This document shows positions 1 through 6,129 of a DNA stretch of 12,684 nt, piece by piece (the first letter of the stretch is position 1; the number at the start of each line of letters is the position of its first letter). A program made the position numbers and the translations under genes. The DNA lies in contig DCDL01000022.1 in assembly GCA_002316385.1 (NCBI GenBank), positions 67,468 through 80,151 on the forward strand. Reading direction: 5' to 3'. The notes under the pieces were generated by a model. That model had not been told where the DNA came from, searched no databases, and saw only the letters and a program-made list of their open reading frames with translations. This DNA comes from Clostridium sp. UBA1056. GTDB taxonomy: Bacteria; Bacillota; Clostridia; Clostridiales; Clostridiaceae.

Positions 1-4
1 GTAA

Positions 5-149
5 TATATTTTGTGAAAGCCCTTTTTTATTTTAAAAAAGACTATATATTCTTAAATATGATCAATCTAAAAAGCTGAAATCTTAAATTGATTTCAGCTT
101 TTTAGATTGAGCTTTCATAAAATATAGTTATCTATTTTGTGAAAGCCCC
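5..149. repeat. Cluster of inverted and direct repeats (MITE-like or terminator cluster)
   Basis: The motif TATATTTTGTGAAAGC (5-20) recurs inverted at 111-126 (15 of 16 bases) and directly again at 133-146. The inverted and direct copies at 111-149 also form their own hairpin. An 8-bp perfect inverted repeat of C, six T and A lies at 22-40, and a 21-bp perfect hairpin sits in the middle (separate entry). Short terminal-type inverted repeats around a non-coding hairpin recall a miniature transposable element or an eroded IS end, but no target-site duplication or second copy is visible in the window. No gene is seen in 1-245 on either strand. Confidence 0.5.
62..110. terminator. Bidirectional intrinsic terminator-like hairpin
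   Basis: A perfect 21-bp inverted repeat (62-82 with 90-110) encloses a 7-base loop. Its core reads AAAAA-GCTGAAATC-loop-GATTTCAGC-TTTTT, so the G+C part of the stem is followed by a T tract in both directions, the usual form of a bidirectional Rho-independent terminator. It lies downstream of the minus-strand aminotransferase/cyclodeaminase/phzF cluster and could end its transcription, as well as that of a plus-strand gene outside the window. A transposon-related role is the alternative, because terminal-type repeats surround it. Confidence 0.6.
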
Positions 150-168
150 TTAAATATGTTATTTAAAA

Positions 169-326
169 TTAATATTATTAATAACAAATTTTATCAAAAA
201 TATTATGTACGGGTATTGGAAAGCTGATGTGGGGGATGGCTATTGTTACAGCAACTTTATCTTAGATCCAATACCCATAGATAATGCTTTGTTATATATC
301 AAAGCTGCCAAAGTATTATCTTGAAT
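169..326. repeat. Direct repeat copy A (cyclodeaminase 3' end plus 3' flank)
   Basis: This block matches 1431-1588 in the same orientation, offset 1262 bp, with no gaps and about 11 mismatches in 158 bp (counted by eye, ~93% identity). It covers the last ~26 codons of the cyclodeaminase remnant and ~77 bp of non-coding flank. Similarity falls off sharply on the coding side after position 326. Within it, GGGTATTGG (211-219) pairs with CCAATACCC (268-276). Confidence 0.85.
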
Positions 327-483
327 GCTAATACCAGTTAAATTAAAGATAATAATTTCAGAAGGATTTCTTATTTCTTCTTTATTACCTAAAAGCACTT
401 CTCATAGCTTGGCATTACATGTCTGAAATTTTAATATCGCCTAAATCAATTTGGTTCTGTGTTTTATCACAACAGTTGCAACC
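246..483 (-). pseudogene. Ornithine cyclodeaminase-family remnant (C-terminal ~79 codons)
   Basis: The minus strand encodes a recognisable C-terminus of the ornithine cyclodeaminase/mu-crystallin family. It contains IDLGDIKISDM, then EVLLGNKEEI, then TGISIQDNTLAALIYNKALS, and ends with IGSKIKLL and a stop at 246-248. It aligns with residues ~250-328 of the intact gene at 1508-2494. Two lesions are visible: one extra base at about 417 (between the ATG and AAT codons) and a GGA-to-TGA type stop at 402-404. The N-terminal three quarters, including the NAD-binding domain, are absent, and the remnant abuts the phzF stop codon. It is best read as the decayed end of a second cyclodeaminase that once followed phzF in the operon. 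The upstream half of the remnant differs clearly from the intact paralogue while the last ~26 codons are nearly identical. Confidence 0.8.
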
Positions 484-499
484 ATCAGTTTTTGCGAAA

Positions 500-1375
500 C
501 TAAATTTCAACTTCTATTTCAGAAATATTTAATGCTTTTCCACCTACCCTGACTTCTTCAATCTTATCTCCTAGAGTTGATAGTGATACCAATATCTCTG
601 AAGGTTCATCCATAGAATAACCTTGTTCAATTATAACATTATCCATATTTTCTTGACTTAATGCACCATATTTTAGCATATAGCAAGCTAGTGCTCCATT
701 TGAAGTACCAGTCGCAGACTCTTCAGGTATGCCATAAAGAGGTGCAAGATTTCTAGTGTGAGCATTGGAATTATGTAACGATTCAAGTGTAAACAGATGA
801 TACCCTACAACATCATATTTTTTGCTGATTGCGGCTACCTTTTCAAAATCAGGTTTAATGCTGCTTAGAATACTTAAATCTTTAATAGGAACAATAATGT
901 CTTTTAAACCTGTAGATACGATTTGTGCTGGGAAATTTGCATCCATTTGAGCTACAGAGATATTCAATGAATCTGCAATTTCTTCTCTGTCTAATGTCTC
1001 AAAAAAAGTCGGAAGTGACTGATTCATAATAATTGACATATCTTCCTTAACATATACGTTAAGAATGCCTGCCTTTGTTTCCTGTCTATAGTGTCCTGGC
1101 GTAATACGTTTTTTACTTAATAGCATGTAAAATGCGCCTACAGTTGCATGTCCGCAAAGGTCTACCTCTTCTGCTGGAGTAAAAAAGCGTACTTTAAAAT
1201 CCGCTAAATTTGAATTCATTATAAAGGCAGTCTCGCTAAAACCGATTTTTTCAGCAATTTTTTTCATATCAGCTTCGGATAGTTGGTCAGCATCAAAAAC
1301 AACTGCTGCCGGATTTCCACCCTCGATGGATTTTGCAAATGAGTTTAAAGTAAAAGCTTTAATTTTCATTTTCAT
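500..1375 (-). CDS. PhzF-family isomerase
   Basis: This 291-residue protein has the normal PhzF/YddE length and the diaminopimelate-epimerase-like two-lobed fold. Visible motifs are GNPAAVV (20-26), FSETAF with the expected catalytic glutamate E48, FFTPAEEVDLCGHAT (64-78), and ATGTSNGALACYML (221-234) in the second lobe. Family members are cofactor-free cytoplasmic isomerases or epimerases; PhzF itself isomerises dihydro-hydroxyanthranilate in phenazine synthesis. No other phenazine gene is present, so the substrate is unknown. The gene follows the cyclodeaminase after 132 bp and is probably part of the same amino-acid-related pathway. The ATG at 1375 has only a weak adjacent Shine-Dalgarno (AGAAG). 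A hairpin at 1382-1407 lies directly upstream and would bring a stronger GAGG close to it. A second in-frame ATG two codons later is an alternative start. Confidence 0.9.
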   Translation of the reverse strand: MKMKIKAFTLNSFAKSIEGGNPAAVVFDADQLSEADMKKIAEKIGFSETAFIMNSNLADFKVRFFTPAEEVDLCGHATVGAFYMLLSKKRITPGHYRQETKAGILNVYVKEDMSIIMNQSLPTFFETLDREEIADSLNISVAQMDANFPAQIVSTGLKDIIVPIKDLSILSSIKPDFEKVAAISKKYDVVGYHLFTLESLHNSNAHTRNLAPLYGIPEESATGTSNGALACYMLKYGALSQENMDNVIIEQGYSMDEPSEILVSLSTLGDKIEEVRVGGKALNISEIEVEI

Positions 1376-1381
1376 TCTTCT

Positions 1382-1407
1382 GAGAAGATGTCATGGAGCA
1401 TCTTCTC
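1382..1407 (-). promoter_or_regulatory. Leader hairpin in front of phzF, possible translational control
   Basis: GAGAAGATG (1382-1390) and CATCTTCTC (1399-1407) form a perfect 9-bp stem with an 8-base loop, ending 6 bases before the phzF ATG. On the minus strand a GAGGAG sequence (1410-1405) is 5' of the stem. When the stem folds, GAGG is brought within about 6 bases of the phzF start. An alternative reading is a nine-codon mini-ORF (MLHDIFSEE, 1401 to 1372) whose TGA overlaps the phzF ATG as ATGA. Its Shine-Dalgarno spacing is very short, so this is uncertain. Confidence 0.45.
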
Positions 1408-1430
1408 CTCAAACCTACCTTTCTTAAATA

Positions 1431-1588
1431 TTAATATTATTAATAACAAATTTTATAAAAAATATCATATACGGGTATTGGAAAGCTGATGTGGGGGATA
1501 ACTATTGTTACAACAGCTCTATTTTAGATCCAATACCCATAGATAATGCTTTGTTATATATCAAATCTGCCAAAGTATTATCCTGAAT
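1431..1588. repeat. Direct repeat copy B (cyclodeaminase 3' end plus 3' flank)
   Basis: This is the partner of 169-326. It contains the last ~26 codons of the intact cyclodeaminase and ~77 bp of 3' flank. The two copies bracket phzF. The pairing segments GGGTATTGG (1473-1481) and CCAATACCC (1530-1538) are unchanged between copies. Confidence 0.85.
1473..1538 (-). terminator. Possible terminator or 3'-end structure of the cyclodeaminase gene
   Basis: A perfect 9-bp inverted repeat (1473-1481 with 1530-1538) spans the cyclodeaminase stop codon. A shorter inner AGCTG/CAGCT pairing is also possible. On the minus strand it is followed, about 10 bases later, by a run of T (around 1458-1465). The large apical loop and the gap before the T run make it an unusual terminator; an mRNA 3'-end processing or stabilising structure is equally possible. 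Confidence 0.35.
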
Positions 1589-2494
1589 ACCCATTCCTGT
1601 GGCATCAAAAATTGTGACCTGGGTGTCATTATCCCTTGCTTGCTTACGTTCAAGCAAAACTTCTCCTAACTCAGCGTATATATCCGAGGTTTTTATGTCT
1701 CCAGACATAATCGAATTTCTTGTCTCACCACGTTCTACACATTGAGATATTGAATCAACATAAATTTTAGCACGTCTAAATATCTTTGTATCTAACTCCT
1801 GTTTACCAGCCATATCAGCACCTATGGCAATAATATGAGTACCTTCCTTTATCCATTCATCTTTGACAATCATATTTTTGCTTGGTGTCGTCGTTACAAT
1901 GATATCAGCATCAATAACAGCATCTTTTGCAGTTTCACATGTTTCAACTAATAAATTAAGTGATTTAGAGATTTCTTCTTTATATGCTGCTAGCAATTCA
2001 GTATTAGTGTCCCAAACTTTTACAGATTCAATATTCAAAACTTCGCATATAGCTTTGAGTTGCAGACGAGCTTGATTTCCAGCTCCAATAATAGCCACTT
2101 TCTTAGAATTCTTTCTTGATAAAAGACGAGCAGATAATCCACCAGCAGCACCTGTCCTGTATCCAGTAATCAAACTTCCATCCATTATACATAACGGATA
2201 ACCGGTTTTCCCATCAAGTAACATAATTGTTGCGAGCATAGTTGGCAAATTATAAACTTTTGGGTTGTCCCAATATCCAGATGCACTTTTTATGCTTATG
2301 AATTGATTAGATTTCGAATAGCATGTCTTTATATCAAGTTCTCCATTGTTTTCTTCATCTTCTATTGATACAATAGGTGGCTGAATAACCATATTACTAC
2401 AGTAGTCTTTATACGCTTGTTCAACAGAAGCTATTGCATCTTTCATGTTGATAAGCATGCCTACATCTTGTTTTGATAAAAGCAATGTCTCCAT
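1508..2494 (-). CDS. Ornithine cyclodeaminase/mu-crystallin family enzyme
   Basis: This 328-residue protein has normal family length. It shows the substrate-side motif SIKSASGYWDNP with K69, LITGYRTGAAGGLSA (108-121) with R113, the NAD(P)-binding loop VAIIGAGNQA (133-142), GADMAGKQELD (225-235) with a conserved aspartate at 227, and the C-terminal TGMGIQDNTLADLI. The family includes ornithine and lysine cyclodeaminases, cyclic ketimine and pyrroline-2-carboxylate reductases, alanine dehydrogenase-type enzymes and SbnB-type opine dehydrogenases; sequence alone does not settle which reaction applies. It is a cytoplasmic NAD(P)-dependent enzyme acting on an amino acid or its imine. The start is set by AGGTGA, which overlaps the stop of the upstream aminotransferase (8-bp gap), so the two are probably translationally coupled. 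A degraded second copy of its 3' end lies beyond phzF. Confidence 0.92.
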   Translation of the reverse strand: METLLLSKQDVGMLINMKDAIASVEQAYKDYCSNMVIQPPIVSIEDEENNGELDIKTCYSKSNQFISIKSASGYWDNPKVYNLPTMLATIMLLDGKTGYPLCIMDGSLITGYRTGAAGGLSARLLSRKNSKKVAIIGAGNQARLQLKAICEVLNIESVKVWDTNTELLAAYKEEISKSLNLLVETCETAKDAVIDADIIVTTTPSKNMIVKDEWIKEGTHIIAIGADMAGKQELDTKIFRRAKIYVDSISQCVERGETRNSIMSGDIKTSDIYAELGEVLLERKQARDNDTQVTIFDATGMGIQDNTLADLIYNKALSMGIGSKIELL

Positions 2495-2502
2495 TTAATC
2501 AC

Positions 2503-3624
2503 CTACACGTATTTTTTTTCAATCAAATATTCTTCGAACTTCTTAAGGCTTTCTTCAAAATTATCTCTACCATATCCCATTCTGAAATATTGTCCTTTAA
2601 ATCCATAAATACTTGATGGTAATAAAAGTACACCTTTTTCTGCAACAAGTGTTTCACAGAAATCATGAATTGGCATTTCTATATTCATCTTATGAAAAGC
2701 TACTGGTCCTGCCATTGGTCTGTTATATTCAAAAAGATCTGAATATTTACTAAAGAACTCATCAGCTATTTTAAGGTTTGATTCGATTACACTTCTATTT
2801 TTGTTAAGGATTTCATCACTATGTTTAAGTGCGACCATAGAAAGATATTCAGATGGTGCACTTGTACAAATACTTGTATAATGCTTCATTTTTTTCATTT
2901 TCTCAATAATTTCATGATCTTTTGTGGCAATCCAGCCAAGTCTTAATCCTGCTAAACCATATGCCTTAGACATAACACCAAGAGAAATTCCTTTTTCATA
3001 ACAGTCTGCAAACCATGGACGCTTTTCTCCATCTAATTCTACACCTTTATAAACTTCATCGCAGAAAACATATAAATCATATCTTCTTGCTATCTCAACT
3101 ATCTTTTCTATTTCTTCTTTTTTCAAAGTATAACCAGTTGGATTATTTGGGCTATTCAAGCAGATAAGTTTAGTGTTTGGTTTTATCATATCTTCTAATT
3201 TATCTATATCAATTGTCCAACCATTCTCACCTTGTTCCAATGACCATTTTGAAACTTCACAACCTATTGAATTTGGAACTTCAAATGATGACTGATAAAT
3301 AGGGAACTGACATATTACATGATCACCTTTTTCCAATAGCACGTTCGCAAAATTGAATATTGGCTCTTGAGCTCCTGCATGTACAACTATTTCTTCAGGT
3401 GTAATTGTAGAATATAAACTAGATATAACCTCTCTAAGATATGGACTTCCAGCCACTTCAGTATATCCAAGCCCTCCATTTAAAAATTCTTCTTCAGCAC
3501 CTGGTTCATAAGCAAGTAATTCTTTCATACTCATAGAAGCACAATCTGATTGCGTAAGTAAATATGGTGCTGAAAACTCATGCTTTCCAAAAAATACTTC
3601 TAATTTAAAATCTCTTAATTTCAT
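2503..3624 (-). CDS. Class I/II PLP-dependent aminotransferase (fold type I)
   Basis: This 373-residue cytoplasmic enzyme has all the core PLP residues of fold type I: GYTEVAGSPYLR (53-64), the phosphate-binding HAGAQ (82-86), NSPNNPTGY with N161 (157-165), CDEVY with D189 and Y192, the Schiff-base lysine K220 in VMSKAYGLAGLRLGW, and FRMGYGR near the C-terminus. The N-terminal layout (FFGKHEF, the SDC segment, then LGYTE) resembles the branch that includes the capreomycidine synthase VioD and many uncharacterised firmicute proteins; this is memory-based and should not be taken as a function. It is first in the cluster with the cyclodeaminase and phzF, with AAAGGA about 11 bases before the ATG. 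The divergent MocR regulator suggests that it is induced by PLP together with an amino acid or amine. Confidence 0.92.
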   Translation of the reverse strand: MKLRDFKLEVFFGKHEFSAPYLLTQSDCASMSMKELLAYEPGAEEEFLNGGLGYTEVAGSPYLREVISSLYSTITPEEIVVHAGAQEPIFNFANVLLEKGDHVICQFPIYQSSFEVPNSIGCEVSKWSLEQGENGWTIDIDKLEDMIKPNTKLICLNSPNNPTGYTLKKEEIEKIVEIARRYDLYVFCDEVYKGVELDGEKRPWFADCYEKGISLGVMSKAYGLAGLRLGWIATKDHEIIEKMKKMKHYTSICTSAPSEYLSMVALKHSDEILNKNRSVIESNLKIADEFFSKYSDLFEYNRPMAGPVAFHKMNIEMPIHDFCETLVAEKGVLLLPSSIYGFKGQYFRMGYGRDNFEESLKKFEEYLIEKKYV

Positions 3625-3642
3625 ACTATAATCATTCCTTTC

Positions 3643-3671
3643 TTGAATTTATTATAATAATACAATATAAT
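3643..3671 (+). promoter_or_regulatory. Promoter of the mocR-type gene
   Basis: TTGAAT (3643-3648) and TATAAT (3666-3671) are separated by 17 bp, a near-consensus sigma-A promoter pointing to the regulator at 3735. Transcription would start near 3678, just ahead of the two direct repeats, so a protein bound there would block it. Confidence 0.65.
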
Positions 3672-3679
3672 GACTATAA
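3651..3679 (-). promoter_or_regulatory. Probable activator-dependent promoter of the aminotransferase cluster
   Basis: On the minus strand a consensus TATAAT occupies 3656-3651. The hexamer 17 bp upstream (3679-3674, TTATAG) matches the -35 consensus poorly. The direct repeats begin two bases further upstream. A good -10 with a weak -35 next to an operator is the usual pattern for an activated promoter. It overlaps the divergent regulator promoter. Confidence 0.4.
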
Positions 3680-3680
3680 A

Positions 3681-3714
3681 ATATCCAACCAAAGAAAATA
3701 TAATATCCATCCAA
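3681..3714. promoter_or_regulatory. Direct-repeat operator, likely MocR binding site
   Basis: ATATCCAACCAA (3681-3692) and ATATCCATCCAA (3703-3714) match at 11 of 12 bases and are 22 bp apart start to start, about two helical turns, so they lie on one DNA face. MocR-family proteins such as GabR and PdxR bind direct repeats between their own gene and the divergent target operon. The position, downstream of the regulator start site and just upstream of the enzyme promoter, fits autorepression plus activation. Confidence 0.65.
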
Positions 3715-3734
3715 GTTAGCAAAAGGAGCAAATT

Positions 3735-5207
3735 ATGAGTACCAAATTTAATGAAACTGTAATAATAAATTGGAAACCCGATAAGAACTCAGATATTACT
3801 TTAACAAGGCAAATAATTGGATATCTTAAAGAACGGATTGCAAAAGGTGATTGGTTAGTTGGTCAAAAGCTGCCCTCTCAACGTAAAATGGCCGAGCTAT
3901 TTGAAGTAAACAGAAGCACAATAGTTGAAGCTCTATCTGAACTGGCATCACTTGGCATTATTGACTCATCCTTTGGTAAAGGTACAACTATAGTAAATAA
4001 TACATGGTCACTTCTTATTGACAGCAGTACACCCGATTGGAAAAATTATATAGAACATGGAATACATAGACCCAATAATCCAATAATACAAGCTATGTAT
4101 AAATTCGAATTTATTGAACCAATAATTCGTCTTGGAACAGGAGAAATGTCACCAGCCCACTTTCCTCATAATATGATGGCTGATGTTCTTAAAAGAGTAT
4201 CTGATCGAAATGTTTCTTATAATTATTTAGGTCCACTTGGCCTATATGAACTTAGAGTTGAATTATGTAAATATCTTAAAAAATTTAATTTACAGGTAGA
4301 ACCATCACAAGTTTTAATAGTATCAGGATCACTTCAAGCTCTGCAACTTATTTCCCTTAGTATACTAGGACCAAATTCTGTTGTCCTCGTAGAAGAACCA
4401 TCATATATTAAATCATTGAGAGTTTTTGACTTTTCAGGTATTACAATGAGAAATGTTCCTATGGATAAAGATGGTCTAATGCCCTGGATGATAGACGATA
4501 CTATATTGAAAAAGGGAAAATCTATATTATATACAATTCCTACATTTCATAATCCAACAGGAATTACTATGAGTGAGAATAGACGAAGTGAATTGCTTAG
4601 ATGGTGTAAATCAAATCAACTTCCAATTATTGAGGATGATGTTTATAGGGAATTATATTTTGATGAGGCTCCTCCCCTTCCAATTAAAGCAATAGATAAT
4701 ACTGGAAATGTTCTTTACATGGGAAGCGTATCTAAATCACTAGCACCAGGCTTTAGAATTGGATGGATAGTAGGTCCTGAATCTATTGTAGAGCGTCTTG
4801 GAGACATAAAAATGCAAACTGACTATGGTGCAAGTTCATTATCCCAATGGATAATGAATGAATGGTTTCATAGTGGACTATACGATATGCATATTCAAAC
4901 ACTTAGAAAACAACTAAAAGAAAGATGTTCTTTTATGCTTCATTTACTTGATTTATATTTTTCTGATATTGCAACTTGGAATATTCCTAAAGGCGGTTTC
5001 TATATATGGTTGAAATTAAATAAACCTTTATCTATAGAAAAGGTTTTTGATCAAGCACTTAAAGAGAATGTATTAATTAATCCTGGTGATATATATAGTT
5101 TTAAGAAAAATAATTGTATCCGTCTTTCTTACTCTTATGCATCAAATCAAGATATGGAAGAGGGATTGAAAAAACTTTCTATAATTATTAAAAGAATAAA
5201 TAATTAA
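3735..5207 (+). CDS. MocR/GabR-type transcriptional regulator (GntR wHTH fused to aminotransferase-like domain)
   Basis: This 490-residue protein has a GntR-type winged helix-turn-helix at about 20-90 (GQKLPSQRKMAELFEVNRST is the helix-turn-helix part), a linker, and a full fold type I aminotransferase-like domain from ~130 to the end. The PLP-contact residues are retained: HNPTG at 272-276, EDDVY at 300-304 and the Schiff-base lysine K334 in SVSKSLAPGFRIGW. It should therefore bind PLP and sense an amino-acid or amine adduct instead of acting as a free enzyme. It is transcribed divergently from the aminotransferase-cyclodeaminase-phzF cluster with a 110-bp shared promoter, the normal arrangement for MocR regulators and their targets. 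AGGAG sits 6 bases before the ATG. The C-terminal codons and stop lie within a 17-bp hairpin. Confidence 0.93.
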   Translation: MSTKFNETVIINWKPDKNSDITLTRQIIGYLKERIAKGDWLVGQKLPSQRKMAELFEVNRSTIVEALSELASLGIIDSSFGKGTTIVNNTWSLLIDSSTPDWKNYIEHGIHRPNNPIIQAMYKFEFIEPIIRLGTGEMSPAHFPHNMMADVLKRVSDRNVSYNYLGPLGLYELRVELCKYLKKFNLQVEPSQVLIVSGSLQALQLISLSILGPNSVVLVEEPSYIKSLRVFDFSGITMRNVPMDKDGLMPWMIDDTILKKGKSILYTIPTFHNPTGITMSENRRSELLRWCKSNQLPIIEDDVYRELYFDEAPPLPIKAIDNTGNVLYMGSVSKSLAPGFRIGWIVGPESIVERLGDIKMQTDYGASSLSQWIMNEWFHSGLYDMHIQTLRKQLKERCSFMLHLLDLYFSDIATWNIPKGGFYIWLKLNKPLSIEKVFDQALKENVLINPGDIYSFKKNNCIRLSYSYASNQDMEEGLKKLSIIIKRINN

Positions 5208-5224
5208 TTATTCTTTTAATAATT
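5183..5224 (+). terminator. AT-rich hairpin spanning the mocR stop codon
   Basis: A perfect 17-bp inverted repeat (5183-5199 with 5208-5224) has an 8-base loop that contains the TAA stop. The right arm carries TTCTTTTAATAATTT, giving a T-rich 3' side. Its stem is almost entirely A/T, so it is weaker than a standard terminator. Confidence 0.45.
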
Positions 5225-5265
5225 TAACTCGTTGTGCCAGTAAATTAACTAGCACAATGAGTTAA
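5224..5265. terminator. Second hairpin after mocR
   Basis: TTAACTCGTTGTGC (5224-5237) pairs with GCACAATGAGTTAA (5252-5265), 14 bp with one G-T wobble, around a 14-base loop. It lies between the converging mocR gene and the minus-strand acetyltransferase and starts where the first hairpin ends. It may act as a terminator for both, although only a short T run follows. The remaining bases to 5375 hold an ATT microsatellite-like stretch (about 5336-5352) and no gene. Confidence 0.5.
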
Positions 5266-5375
5266 TTTAACAACTGAATCTAAATAACCATTTCAAAATT
5301 CTTATTAATGCATGTAAAGATTTTTATGAAGCACTTATTATTATTATTATTTATACAAAAAGGATACCTTAACAA

Positions 5376-5912
5376 TCAAGCATTATTAAATGTAAATATT
5401 AGTTTATATCCATCAAAGGTTGATCCATGCTTTTCTTTAAAGTTATCTTTTGTATAATCACTAACAGTTTTTCTCCAAAATTTTTCTGCCCTTAGATTTG
5501 TCCCGATTTCTTTTGCTGCCACATATAATCCCCATTTACCTTTAAATTTATCGAATACCTGCTTGGCTGCAATGGATGCAATATCTTTTCCCCTATATGG
5601 CCTTAATAAAAAAAACTCAAAAACATAATAATCCATTCCTTTAGGTGCATATTTACCAGTTGACACTAAATCAAACCCTGCAGGCTTTCCATCCACCATT
5701 ATAATAAATGGGAAAAGCTCATTTGGCTTCTGAAACCAATCATTCTGAACATCATATTGTTCAGCTAATGTTTTTATAGGCTCATCTTCATAGATTCCAT
5801 ACTCATTAGGTAAATTTCCATAAACCTCTGATAAATCATGCAAATATAATGGATAAATATTTTTTATGATATTTGCATTTTCTTCATTTGCTAAAACTAC
5901 CTTTACTTCCAT
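5376..5912 (-). CDS. GNAT-family N-acetyltransferase
   Basis: The protein is about 178 residues from the preferred start. The acetyl-CoA pyrophosphate-binding motif A is seen as FFLLRPYRGKDIASIAA (arginine and glycine of R-x-x-G-x-A around 107-112), preceded by the beta strand FEFF and by the IIMVDGKPAGF strand-turn typical of GNAT folds. It belongs to the small predicted acetyltransferases whose substrate cannot be read from the sequence. An upstream ATG at 5921 has AGGGG immediately against it with no spacing. The ATG at 5912 has the same AGGGG 9 bases upstream and is therefore preferred. A pair of AGCATGCT palindromes lies ~40-75 bp upstream. No operon partner is evident. Confidence 0.85.
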   Translation of the reverse strand: MEVKVVLANEENANIIKNIYPLYLHDLSEVYGNLPNEYGIYEDEPIKTLAEQYDVQNDWFQKPNELFPFIIMVDGKPAGFDLVSTGKYAPKGMDYYVFEFFLLRPYRGKDIASIAAKQVFDKFKGKWGLYVAAKEIGTNLRAEKFWRKTVSDYTKDNFKEKHGSTFDGYKLIFTFNNA

Positions 5913-5953
5913 ACCCCTCATCCCCTATCTTATAATATAATTGTAAAATAAAT

Positions 5954-5985
5954 AGCATGCTAATTATTACTTTAACTAGCATGCT
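5954..5985. promoter_or_regulatory. Paired AGCATGCT palindromes upstream of the acetyltransferase
   Basis: Two identical 8-bp palindromes, 5954-5961 and 5978-5985, have centres 24 bp apart. Together they can also form a 9-bp hairpin (5954-5962 with 5977-5985, 14-base loop). They lie where the minus-strand acetyltransferase promoter is expected, so an operator pair is possible. They also lie downstream of the CD3324-like gene, so a terminator is the alternative. Confidence 0.4.
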
Positions 5986-6129
5986 GATTCAAAATAGGAC
6001 ATTATATAATTTAAAATTCAATTTATAATGTCTATTTAAAATCAGATAAAGTTTACTTATAAAACTCTCTAAATAAATCATATCATGACTTTAAATAAAC
6101 CTTCAATTTCATAAACAGTTATGTATTAA

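Noticed and set aside
5..149. CRISPR array
   Set aside because: Only three motif copies, of mixed orientation and unequal spacing; no repeat-spacer periodicity and no cas genes.
500..1375. Reading the PhzF-family gene as part of a phenazine cluster
   Set aside because: No phzA/B/C/D/E/G-like gene in the window; PhzF-fold proteins are common outside phenazine synthesis.
1863..2075. 70-codon plus-strand open frame
   Set aside because: Lies antisense inside the cyclodeaminase gene, no Shine-Dalgarno, no family resemblance.
5330..5355. ATT-repeat stretch as an origin-type DNA unwinding element
   Set aside because: Short simple repeat in an AT-rich genome with no DnaA-box cluster or replication gene nearby.
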